DNA from: an uncultured Clostridia bacterium
GTDB taxonomy: Bacteria > Bacillota > Clostridia > Christensenellales > UBA1242
NCBI GenBank assembly: GCA_934757825.1
Contig: CAKVLP010000002.1
Location: 1 to 64,000 of the forward strand
Reading direction: 5' to 3'
Length of the DNA stretch: 64,000 nucleotides
Below, piece by piece: positions 62,001-64,000 of this stretch; the first letter of the stretch is position 1, and the number at the start of each line of letters is the position of its first letter. The notes beneath the pieces were generated by a model. That model made no database searches and had not been told where the DNA came from. It worked only from the letters and a program-made list of their open reading frames with translations. Made by a program: the position numbers and the translations under genes.

Positions 62001-64000
62001 ATAAGTCTTACCTATATATGGCAAACTATGTTGACACTTACAGAGTTGGTGTGACAAACAACGGGCGCACGGGCTGTGGCACAACATTTGTTAAGACATC
62101 TACAACAGGTGCTACGATAAATGCTACTGACTTTAATCCTAATAACACCGTTGTACTATTAAAGATTACTTATCCAAACGATAGTCAGGTAAGTAAGATT
62201 AGGTACAGAGGTACTCAAATTTACGACAAAACAACAGGTCTGACCGATTCGGCAAAGAACACCTACGAGGTTATAAGCGAAACCCTAAGCGGTTCGACTT
62301 ATACAATGTACGTTAAGTTCGTTCTAAGCGGTTCGACTTACGGAACATCTACAAGTTCCACAACAGGCTATTACGTTGAGTTTGAAAGCCGTACAATGGC
62401 TGGTACAATTCAAAATGCTTACCTTGATAGTTTTGGCAACACCGGAAACGGCACAGTCAAAGCATACAAGGGTTCGGCTACTGGCACATTGTTAAATACC
62501 ATTACTGGTGACGATTCCGAAATTTACAATGTAGTAGGAGTCGCAAGTGGCGATACAGTTACTGTGGTTGCTACAAGCGCAAATACTCGTTGGAAAGTTG
62601 GTTCGATTACAGTTAATGGCGAGAAAAGAGACTTGAAAATATCTGGTCAAACCGCAACTGCAACTTACACAGTTGGCACCGAGTCATTCGAAATCAAAGT
62701 AAATTACGCTCCAAATTATTGGTATGAAATTGATTCGACAGGTACAACACCTTCTACTTACTATAAATCTTCCGATAAATTAGAGGCATTTACATGTTTG
62801 AGCGGAACTGATTCGTCCAATAAGGGTACTAAATATGATCCATTCGTAATTGATACTCCTGGTAAGTTGGCGATGATGAGTTACTTGATCAACACTCAGG
62901 CAACTTATACCGCAAATGGCACTACTAAAAATTATAGTTCGGCGTGGTTCAAGATTACTAAGGACATCGATATGAGCGCATATATGTGGATCCCAACAGG
63001 ACTTTACGATGGCTTAAACGATAGTGGAGCGGTTGTTGGCAAAACGGGTTGGGGTGTTGCTGGAATTATATCTGATGAGCACAGCAGTATCAAAAACGTT
63101 TACGTTTATGATACTGACACTTACAGAACCAACTCCAACAACTACACTGCAATGTTCTACAACCTAATAAGTCTAAACAATGTCGGATTTGAAAACATCA
63201 ACGTTTACTCTGACAAGTATCGCGCAGCCGGAGTTGGATACTATGTATCTAGTGGCAATGCTTCATTTGTTACTGTTAAAAACACGACTATCAATTCTGC
63301 TTACAATGGCTCGCTTCTAAGTGCTTTCGCTGTTGAAATAGTGGCAGTACAACTTACAAGTATGAGCATTGTAAACTCTACATTTAACGTTACTGACAAT
63401 GTCGCTTCGTTTAGCATAAGGACATTATCAAATTTCGTTAGATATGCTTCGATTGTTCAAGACTTGTTGATATATGGTGTAACTTCAAATAGCACATCGA
63501 AAATCAACACATCGCAATCGACGCTTGTAACTTACGCAAACACAACGGGTGCAACTTACAGAAATGTGGTTGTTCACGCAAACGGCTTGCTTGCAAGCAC
63601 AACATCTTCTAGATACAACATCTTGGGTCTTATGACCGACAATACTGTTGTTGAAAACATCTTCGTATATATGACCGCTTCAAACCAATACAGGCTTTCA
63701 AACGGTACGAGCATTGTTTCGTTCAGTACAGCAAACAGCGTTTCGTCATTCACAGGATTAGACTTTAAAAACTCTTGGGCACTAAGCACTAGCGGAGTGA
63801 CAGGAGGGGTTATAGTCGAACCTAAGATGTACAAGGTTAGCGTGCTTAACGCTAGCGTTGGTAGCGACATCTACTATCTAGGATTCAAACATAGCACTTC
63901 GACATCGCTAAGCGGTGCGGGCACTAAGGCAAGTCCATACTTAATTTCTTCCGAAAACGACTTATTCGCATTCGCTAATATGATCAACACCGGCAAGTTT
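38099..64000 (+). CDS. Giant secreted modular repeat protein (partial, runs off window)
   Basis: One frame is open from ATG 38099 (AGAGG 5 bp upstream) to the window edge: 8,634 codons with no stop. The N-terminus is a signal peptide: a basic region to ~24, a hydrophobic core ~26-46, and likely cleavage after VEAA (~55). Six modules begin with a GxGTxxDPYxI-type motif followed by an LAxL-like helix, at about residues 70, 669, 2873, 6776, 8242 and 8605. Each leads into right-handed beta-helix-like sequence with GLUG-type loops (GGFAG, GGIIG, GGIVG, GGLVG). A concanavalin/LamG-like domain spans ~1044-1237. Residues ~4700-6700 hold Ig-like and Listeria-Bacteroides-type repeats (NFGGWKWNG, TFAGWYNGN). 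The protein is very rich in Thr, Ser, Gly, Tyr and Asn and poor in Cys. Likely role: cell-surface adhesin. No anchor is visible because the C-terminus is missing. Confidence 0.9.
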   Translation, partial: MKSVKNKTVKPNFRVKHPYGYLVRSILVGLVLVLTSILGVFGTSLISPKKEVEAADSNLWTAYASTSFAGGDGSNSNPYQIATAGQLAYLVTYTNANNGAYGKYFMLTADINLSAHLWPGIGKKITSVPTTTTVTLGSAPYYNTTGTGTGGAFSGAFYGNGYRITDMTCTSTNCGAGLFNSLYGAKIFDTVLSEPIVDYSGSGLGGFSGVAIKSYFYNCLLYSNYKPSSLTWYSSTKSSFGYDSSYGRIRSSSSSKVGAFAGHMVGCTLYTCANRVVVLGNDYVGGFAGVAYGKFNNTNAQTKFYRSSNQNLVYCSNQGYNYYVGGFVGALEQGSANCLQFEFCSSNGTVAHHPVISSTSTVNLGSFLGYMSNSASYVKLTGCYFGNPSCYIKYTHPSDPERFVRAYIGTAYYSSTTTDGTTTHTIGLSTFYEFAPAFTNGATGYTTRNYYYYASGDRGVSPAITNTSTTSTYNVQRVLGVDHCGYYTTSSNPLIYYSTSTANNYANVGKGYTGYRLIGSTSSKNTPQYMSDSSFFNTSPTSPTTTLQGQYINKSLIKKIVVHTSDGSNYTVTTTSNSAEKLTESTSNQYKSTVIGYTNQTGNSDFKITLSNTTSKVFKYTITGYSFNTNGRGPKNGETGTVYPGEFISLSFPFDSILNYSIKIQKTVGGDGSYSNPYQVWDEDDLKALETLGFNSSSGKNLYAKQMADFWMWDGSDIENYGHYLGNGKIIRIQREEDAHAQHGYSIFMKNYGTISDLNIVGSSASGGYRWEIYEECPFVQYNHGIIDSCRMSGEWGLSCEYTGGIASGFAAFNYGKITNCENTANYYVYAGFAENGTSSNLSAFGGVKFGGICYEMIQDQSDDAIIMTPEVSGCVFSGTVYQYFQSRSGASVTMTGTYTSHFTMGGIVGKVDNGTTFVIKNNYMAGRFSMDKSSNLGGYSSYIGGGSSFAAGGIIGELWGSSQAHPNRVYSSNLVQAGWLVDRASNKACQSGTTLYTELNSKSAFTYDSNHRNVGNQIGSNNNFYSTSNYYSSTGYSGYYFYEYLDFKTSPSGAYVDIGYKAKNTTNIEIKSLYSTASPEMAMLGARTSSTSSDRYVIWANATEATNGITLQYGAQWPTVMAFSNKTSGVNTTRVVDGRMYHANALVSDAKNYNGTTFTTACNLVIGSVNNNGSIDSRTFKGRIYYVKIYEGNTLVRELIPAKNSSSSASVGFFDRVTNSFYQAKTTAGTALTTSNCSSYISFGNQVGYSYNRWIPGIDKDETRSTNTENVKGLVYYPKNYAITYSTDGVRALDRTEAITAYKTFLGGTPYIDTTTVTTNASTHPELKDFVQKVRNVAYGTAGNSSGKYTEWAWDMEGWTYNENFKWDCSSGAPFKPRIVTTGFGSNIYSYNTCRTLDSTQKSFTDKLYTTSSTTYYYRDNSWSSMIYDQAAEEALTFTQSGTTYYVKITRDAQGFQGDTASCLGVLASLINGAGQGYFFGAYQAYPSITGWSFPNTSQMKLYDLVIESEDGNPMVFDLSSYYWEPINIFNLSLFKTVKFRNMYIEGLDVFPGMYNTVLQNGSNGFFLQNHTSSTYSSLITLENFGLGLYANINGNTAKSVVTTSPTFVDYLGDTWMRYGSSTYPVTTSDIVLSGTTANVYTAKGLGALARYLYCSPSAFSTINIQNDIDLAGLYWVPLHLYSGSKTFNFYGTIKNMYVHGNHTIATSLAKSSKQGYSNYGLGFIGYSYYSTTLYHTDITMFENAYIRTTDGSNASYSSASKQSHYGTNVYIGVILGYMNNDSFKIAPKNTGKVFSSESTIDGYYISYEQLTLNKYLYVGAIAGCIIANNYDHSFENVSVSGNSAFNGNGDSTQSASDGKIESRITIEEHANMTNLNSYSTSKIGLLFGNVSAKNFTLTNIQDYYTNVYLKGYRYSYFNAGGIVGTMSQATGNNTNTIKFNVINLNDCSLNTSKDTRFYTGSTSLNSSPSRFGMLFGYAASGGNILDVKSTYIGFNANIDWIRHNPTGGSANSMYMEYASITPYGYFYKLNVQSLIVNSQLNLGLNPLPLASTSASGGGNDYTLTTTGVKFYPLTYRIDSTSGQYLAFVCNMRVNSDYINYKIASNCPNNWSGNSGSNTPTAFKWTASRLLTASSTYDGYLKSGTYFSSAGRYDGSYNAIFIICDEEESTSKVVLTYSEATMSSNSTFTQEFMYNKSIDATMGEWQWVSTPQYLNFDHVLGYPYVGDGIRAITFHNFDANSSYVPIYVEGNTTGATVTIRTKSKYLTSVDYPFAQLVIAGITDGIGGYIWVDTTTIVTMSVPYSVLIEQNVYLDWAEENGGQGDGTTEYSEVQTWDMTANSDRVYNTENARQLAGSSNGDCQTVVYFGSNYKYFGIRKDDYGLISASKITGVAATSGLQKYISVVGENNYFVIMKAVYSTNASPFYKMGLISSPNINNIKYTIQVNALSIASTNNGQALVPNTWAYDRLLLADYINVGISGNYATGVVHIQHDSTAARPFAVVNPKTGEGFGSDEYQILPYECVRYQIATIQHYSFGSKTNPITSGTVEPIIFTSTMPLSQVKGISGFLYDSSKSGVDAYSPMTTQPVLSSFSNATGGSLSGVTYQTTNGYKYTSNSYFKYTKTLTGSNTNGWLSTFNFPAVSGYDFLGVACLPIKAGQELLAPTLSDIKNAILKNQYMSGVYSSSSNTYSVVSPFYSSTVYFPDGTTATKDCSYYIIPLYKVTEVELTVTYQDMGWDMPSVGGNGSSYFNIMAYYGAYGNESNPMMSGTSQTILPGETVNITIKVPQTVIARDGSYTRLTVTSGATHDVSYTTSAQYAASHSGDDYDHYTYTFTMPSDNATLAISLDWKDYATSPGNHQAPSWAGYANITGKGTKADPYIINDAEGLAYFMSKNGGAAHPGGTVNVESSYVELGADIYMAIDPNGNYVGNPTGTGTNYANYGPRIIYNSIRTFNGHFDGKGHRIYNYYSDRFFETLGEGASISNVIFVDPFFYSLEDGGAYFIFDIADNVSITNVGLVDTNVAYNADGTSIGYDGDTLYPYGIRNDEGTLNETYYDVKSTMPVGLNGAYDGGGIFGGATEGMFGVKIDNFFCNIPLIDNDGSVGIGCTNAVISNYYCTSIVDCVEANNVNLSASEITNSTIALRLKPECSIQSGISMTITNMDNGTAGSVSNNYGNYFLPANYIYSDWNFIYDLAELAGKSDTAAAADKIIARVFNIPEMYSSTYSMGGTTWDLGNTSQIQEEYDNIAASYLTPFNYDGLFIPLFRPLTLAGLYHIVSNGYDDDFMLINERAQNNQYQPYSVSPLEDSSRCYRLINTTWWTVIMTQDESSENSPWAGANVDQYAMDYSTTTVPVKSLPSTSWIHKSLFGKDRNPFTGEEEYNLDGSMTEHPVFADQFNLGMPLLSMGGMSNDIPAVNIVAGMARDPNWSFGYDRALMANYQVMYSTDIIRLSDCTMKYDSGIGCYYEVPIGGTTYKFYQDCTFTYTGSWKYDYNGTIFLNPSVAQMYYDNANDKFVLPNTSKSSIYNISGTRKVTNEYYVKMDKFFNGRLYNSSNAVVDKLDGKFYYSWVYDLLDVDHLSGGTDGDITEVIAGTAGYGQTATEMHYNYGYYVDGVTFTTAYTNLPNNFYPNSSLTDMCPSLQVVKYYYDGVNFPTVNRYSAYQLLSSANPSGVTAGIGNGIPIYDYAHDNPQSDIILRPIILSLQGGGMIGVKTDEMDSESSYKDYYASNDYVTITKTKSAGGYTKMQATIKDTYKSLYIKDIIVTYNRAKGSYLSTPTTVTMSATINKTTGAITPAPVTTTTLGLNSIEFSATSTAKDFSLQYNGTLGSVMHIQVVLGVKNKVELSNPTNFAFTADGMSVTNATEYRLVTFGSDGSTGSVNFNEEFTWKNPNGKILKSMLVNSTTTINLPTTTTDTSGILRYNLDLASYINVQQDYILTSFDYEATGQTLTVQYATDGNTSIQHYFRHTPTGARFSVLNKAGTQVIASNVELTYDSVNKVYSATFNIPNGTEVSIGSSNTFDDGYMLRATDGNYYLYRLVMGNLSSGSQNNSYHVVGAINTATTVNVWFIEQVYVNAKITTTGEYSAYKDTSSITPSVSIGNRTAYIYNGMTATSTHVVGDPLSSGCVDYSSTPTITWTHKSLSGISGKTTADLWTNNGISTDEYAYVSGMNASHSYATKTSTSDTLSITLDKVAPFVTSKDYVVSLNLAYKEYTIRVKIANADIRENNPEYTPSVFAYGSDYTNYTYYNGTSATTTLSGLDTSTTPYTPGPTGLTIDGIYTNTKVSSAYAVKLTTTTEKTKADGLKYYDLDKDGYRVYTVAAGTQIFVVRGDVADGAYTEKISSITSNPGLDNEQNYETSGQQRHGVYGYVFGKVDMYFTYFPAFTVNSVAELKATSKYATDKTGTILENQKLYGTTKYGGAMIGAKQTNSDTTIYYEKQTPNPFVQSDGLYIYNCGNTMYITYSILATSMRGLTFKGFNIGDGYTSQSATAKTSNIMVGEGVTTTTSKSITVYYDVVNNRGEVTGKMAMTYKVTLSQETISGNSVYTYTLTYNIGFNTSDKLPEKDVTGFQNNIVFTEKTNELELASARFDASGNVVNDYTNAVYYQLKEYSDANYSEGVTSVGEAIDWTHITSGLKVTLGYFGRYVLLGNMKAESTFRTSNANYELQNMDVPTIAGNLKYANVSISGAYSTNGTSGVKFTNVAENSKLTVKVVKLVGFDDSKVKLQYWSWKEYGLDGSTYYEDGRFGSLATITGGSNYSGTTLTISGTLGSDDTKVEVTISGFNSNSSLNSLMVREDSKLTFTISQGSKLFYMNSSMGTHYGDKYKNASAPTSSWTVGDYVANGTDGATFSLTPTSSELSLTLTWFEKVYSVVVEDNENATTTPSSSGSPFVKGTWSGSGSSYSWADSSTQMATPKGKAYTTTTGSKYTFDADVDYNIIFIDGSGNIKGSSGMNSGLRTITITWKDAGKNAPAGFYVVVNSTSASSFKIRSTPMFNGMSKTIRVGSLKDGAPASSNDMAFMTIGAYNKQFTGWEVTGSSTITSDYDKASQTDVVINDNCTLTAQYASYFALKNSEGNLISKSDNTVTSSTTHTTESRTNAGGVLKFTAPSSGANPNGLWLAGTSFVIAVPGSTLETKNFSVTVNEGYNFGGWKWNGASITKNEMSISGDTTITASFSEKTYTLTLIDPTPNVAADLKINFEDTYATAPTGNTSTGNITFTVGYFSDVIVGITNLNSAYRYKSWIITSESNVGSATKTSTLCEIQGFRANVSVTAQFDALIEIPTTGDDIKLTLQRYFDRSVDGKPINITQTISGGNVSFNGSNTLTMTFATYQSVAGNSTKYGTVTITIFDKTNTITQVGSKYYGVVGDTLAVTVKIAESDKLEFVSFSGITNFAGTASANVYTGTLSTDTTKKLKLNVNLKVKQNITLAKEGNLTGGFVQGNNNFVNSITVTEGGSITIRVKEEASNASGVNHKFVAWLYTPNYVIFNNTDYTIQADDTVTVGTTKYYVNRTDGKVYTSYDSANDKYTNEASGYIYKAIWFGEKGFSGRYTFDSSHGMTFDYSSNDSWYTAGFSAFATRVGHYVAKYGEAYRLVSDMVTLDNNGEAKSLVGNDNTGNITNTGTIKFNKDGTYLDGSSITLTYIPATDTQYRFVGWYKYPLKLSGGKYVIDGSATGTNVSGATTYTFEASSELATGYGYVAVLDAPATIFFGPSAGGKLNSTSVRAVYKVESADNGIITAQSSVAESITIGTTSYPVENGKVTINGTNHPVTEASTISITSSAITAKGGTVKINGVTYVIDTTITAKVVSGLSYTLTDTLTYDKKEVRIISVVKDGTDTTYTAVTSGFGGANLTHTPSASSSTNVGVVYEKEYYVTIPPTSSAIIHTYNASPSTIVSGLAGAVYSAQETTSGTVNGTTVDGKTYYRADTWARFIYTDLPTGFVFSRWEVKFNGATTWSPATAEAGSVDPSTTALWIKVTRNIDAVRVVIEEKVRTIDSAIKVVFGTSPSFTETDAVLPNTTVTKTQTTSGSTATGWAFTITAPNVGKFEVTTDYKDAMPDTGKVLLGYFGKLTVKYTDNSNGAYAFRGFFGNNTLTPPTGNSPWSTTYLGTTNIASVYAYVQKRITIIVKAMALGNGAVDTGIVIKTITINDGEKGSLDFATKNADNTTYTYQYLSSRAYEFLQFVNKSFVAFNNTAFYSKTNSTSADDPGKYNFYTLPDNKFAPKTTINEANPYLLEVYPESGIGKSYANTTYTFYAAYVPILATVNVEANPVTGGDITINRRGLESKFQGRTATLSEVWLGETINIKVTPKTDANGNLYLFDNWTTTGNNIIADPNAESTILYAGTSGSTVKANLIQQVKFIVKSTDIVEDAENCKSVYFTVEQWVENVQEDADKTGTTTTVGSWEAIASSTTDDPKDLEILVKVGTKIRIVYNGIKEGHYFDALYKVKGETTTKLTLTDITLTDKAYTIESFPLADNGVEFNFKAVPYVTINANSSPINASKTVARTVVNIPESTSFPKSGTGTGTVTLNVEYNQSVTLTATEVTGWTFAGWYNGNTRLTTSLTYTYNPTASATLTAKYVGSSHNLDMSAGGIGTMYVGTSATSFDLTDPKKAGSSYVISTANSNIYLLSKTEYGHKSTTLKYKNGTGAYVTASPMATKYAVKGFVYKYQDNVGTYTYGRTYYVKDSKVYNDLACTSAVNSTALNATTIATASVTIKVSSSVSLTYNLVSYDVYEIPTAGVQTTITVAYKSNTWIDDGNYTTTDFTGSGTYADPYKITSNKDLARLAYLSYTASDYATKYASAYFTNTTSNTHIYLSDDKTSNNEFLWVPIKNFNGTFRNLSVRTSFVFGAKNYIDSTNSTLSSLETSATIFEETNGAKFDSQLRVTSFNFTVFNGTKSYAGYIGKAIDTYTNYLYTNRTIVFAPVNSVVGIYSAYLTGGVVNYVFNANNWIYLLDSDGTDGRTSSIGGLVGVVNKNGTKTYTNFDNKTANVVIGNGYVQSFIRINDTYKSNTTQIHLTHTVANNRINLGTMVGTVESGTALTLYNIWQNPSYNYVYAMNATTATTVYHGIVAGYNAGTIDLDTSVLNNTRVATTSSNTNVTLTTSASKLQGNAGTFDATSSIMYNSTLSNAGTTVTNGYGAKYYYSTTGTSSYLQDNANATDAQKISTIMKNAGFDLNGYYRYTSYKAISSGTVTEYKRYSSMVAEIAYNPIFTSGNTNTDANNSEFGKNLVIDGTTLKPASPAQYLYAMYLLNQGTTYTRVELQCDIDMAGVSRGSDSGVSSLNSSTYFRQGTPREIPANKVVDGNGYSIKNFGSFNSISLYSTIKGTVENLVIDSSYIVRLTATNLGILANNIQGGTVRNVTIKNSTLNMLAATGSDTFAYGTIAGTISGSAKSTISRCEVIDTVIKHTDNNTETTFNANSDNKWNPFLGGLVGKTSGESAVEISESSFVGNIEVYGNTPAKAGGLVGKVLGKDTSNRITIKNCYARGEFINRSTVSANVLFGPVGYYANYGNFNTVYIAMSVTGATKASARTYAGGGGTMGFSGLVIASTATASTSTDASCSVKSLAQMATNSSDIYSRTHYDFDKVWAWKSGINDNFPYLKASGNMYYVSLNYTTTGTVDYTLKATDGTTEFDYIVGTNSNTYCIPYGQASAHVISTVGTGTWQTFSSATADGTQAFTGEYVTRTTNPLDLIINENHLIAEYVLTFKYEVIEYYILADGNNGFDKSDHTFAGTVTASSPVKYGDSIAITAKTDSPSGDTGYSINTSKGLSGWTMYENLFVEGNVQYVGNSVGKTFDIDFITNSFDPPEFTAGDYYPRIILNASPFTPGHTYRIYFKTCKSTSENAGIQVQLFSNDASETLLKEYDAMQFEKLHNKNSNIYYYEFTIQSGIQAPVVHIVFKGLGPTGETMDFSLGGIGIFDMDSPMNAIGTVNGVTTSNGNTNNSVLNFTVNSVNKSYLYMANYVDTYRVGVTNNGRTGCGTTFVKTSTTGATINATDFNPNNTVVLLKITYPNDSQVSKIRYRGTQIYDKTTGLTDSAKNTYEVISETLSGSTYTMYVKFVLSGSTYGTSTSSTTGYYVEFESRTMAGTIQNAYLDSFGNTGNGTVKAYKGSATGTLLNTITGDDSEIYNVVGVASGDTVTVVATSANTRWKVGSITVNGEKRDLKISGQTATATYTVGTESFEIKVNYAPNYWYEIDSTGTTPSTYYKSSDKLEAFTCLSGTDSSNKGTKYDPFVIDTPGKLAMMSYLINTQATYTANGTTKNYSSAWFKITKDIDMSAYMWIPTGLYDGLNDSGAVVGKTGWGVAGIISDEHSSIKNVYVYDTDTYRTNSNNYTAMFYNLISLNNVGFENINVYSDKYRAAGVGYYVSSGNASFVTVKNTTINSAYNGSLLSAFAVEIVAVQLTSMSIVNSTFNVTDNVASFSIRTLSNFVRYASIVQDLLIYGVTSNSTSKINTSQSTLVTYANTTGATYRNVVVHANGLLASTTSSRYNILGLMTDNTVVENIFVYMTASNQYRLSNGTSIVSFSTANSVSSFTGLDFKNSWALSTSGVTGGVIVEPKMYKVSVLNASVGSDIYYLGFKHSTSTSLSGAGTKASPYLISSENDLFAFANMINTGKF
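40103..40180 (+). repeat. GxGTxxDPYxI-type module boundary 2 of the giant protein
   Basis: GGDGSYSNPYQV followed by DDLKALETLG. The same boundary motif recurs at 38306 (GGDGSNSNPYQI, TAGQLAYL), 46715 (GKGTKADPYII, AEGLAYF), 58424 (GSGTYADPYKI, NKDLARLAYL), 62822 (KGTKYDPFVI, PGKLAMM) and 63911 (SGAGTKASPYLI, ENDLFAFA). These are protein-level repeats; the DNA copies are diverged. Confidence 0.7.
41228..41808 (+). other. Concanavalin/LamG-like domain within the giant protein
   Basis: Residues ~1044-1237 show the pattern EYLDFKTSPSGAYVDIGYK, a mid-region FKGRIYYVKIYEGN, then LVRELIP and VGFFDRVTNSFYQ. This matches the 'sTGtQYIdTGy ... grIysfkIydg..lvrdfiP....GlyD...gkFY' layout of clostridial surface lectin-like domains, from memory. 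It suggests glycan binding. The fold assignment is by eye. Confidence 0.6.
53533..53655 (+). repeat. Listeria-Bacteroides-type (InlB-like) repeat in the giant protein
   Basis: GYNFGGWKWNGASITKNEM followed by a TTITASFSE strand fits the xFxGWxxxGxxxx...tLTAxf pattern of Flg_new/InlB B-repeats. Related units are seen at ~53200-53330 (QFTGWEVTG ... CTLTAQYA), ~55060-55130 (YRFVGWYKY) and ~57752-57852 (TFAGWYNGN ... ATLTAKYVG). Confidence 0.6.

Noticed and set aside
39228..63870. Many short ORFs on the minus strand and in another plus frame across the giant gene
   Set aside because: They are shadows of the Thr/Ser/Asn-rich giant frame. They share no consistent direction, lack ribosome-binding sites, and the giant frame is continuous through all of them.
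38099..64000. Idea that the giant ORF is a non-ribosomal peptide or polyketide synthase
   Set aside because: No adenylation, condensation, ketosynthase or carrier motifs; a signal peptide and Thr/Ser/Gly-rich beta repeats indicate a secreted structural protein.

Overview
The window is an AT-rich chromosomal segment of a low-GC Gram-positive anaerobe. It is most likely an uncultured gut-type member of the Clostridia. The evidence is the secG-rnr-smpB-ssrA block, clostridial-type HflX and GluRS architectures, a pyruvate:ferredoxin oxidoreductase, abundant intrinsic terminators, Shine-Dalgarno-led starts, and several TTG and GTG starts. TGA is used as a normal stop. I cannot assign a genus from sequence alone.

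Layout. Positions 1-630 hold the 3' end of a 23S rRNA gene, a 5S rRNA gene and their terminator. A leader with an intrinsic terminator (about 795-975) precedes a three-gene ABC-2 exporter operon (976-3540). A tRNA-Asn on the minus strand (3756-3830) is followed by two paralogous proteins of unknown family, each with its own promoter (3999-5848). Next come a divergent RpiB/LacAB-type isomerase, a convergent lipoprotein, a membrane protein and HflX (5967-9528). A tiny cysteine-rich protein (9636-9842) and a 1189-aa surface protein (10131-13700) follow.

From 13891 to 24685 there is a maintenance block: two small tandem proteins with a C-terminal membrane segment, uvrB-uvrA, secG, rnr, smpB, tmRNA, and a membrane-anchored acidic coiled-coil protein. 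From 24798 to 28488 lie a ComEC-like metallo-beta-lactamase-fold protein, a shikimate-kinase-like protein without a P-loop, and transketolase. PFOR is on the minus strand (28725-32228), divergent from truA. Two exported helical proteins of unknown function (33178-35681) and GluRS (35814-37475) follow.

The last 40% of the window (38099 to the right edge) is one uninterrupted reading frame of at least 8,634 codons. It encodes a giant secreted protein that begins with a signal peptide and is still open at base 64000. It is built from repeated beta-helix (GLUG-like) modules introduced by a GxGTxxDPYxI-type motif, a concanavalin-like lectin domain, and long tracts of Ig-like and Listeria-Bacteroides-type repeats. 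It has a near-perfect promoter and a leader of about 200 nt. This giant adhesin-like gene is the most striking item in the window.

Functional links. smpB, tmRNA and RNase R form the ribosome-rescue and RNA-decay module. UvrA and UvrB are the damage-recognition part of nucleotide excision repair. PFOR and transketolase are central carbon enzymes of an anaerobe. The ABC exporter, the lipoproteins, the 1189-aa surface protein and the giant protein make up the envelope-facing complement.
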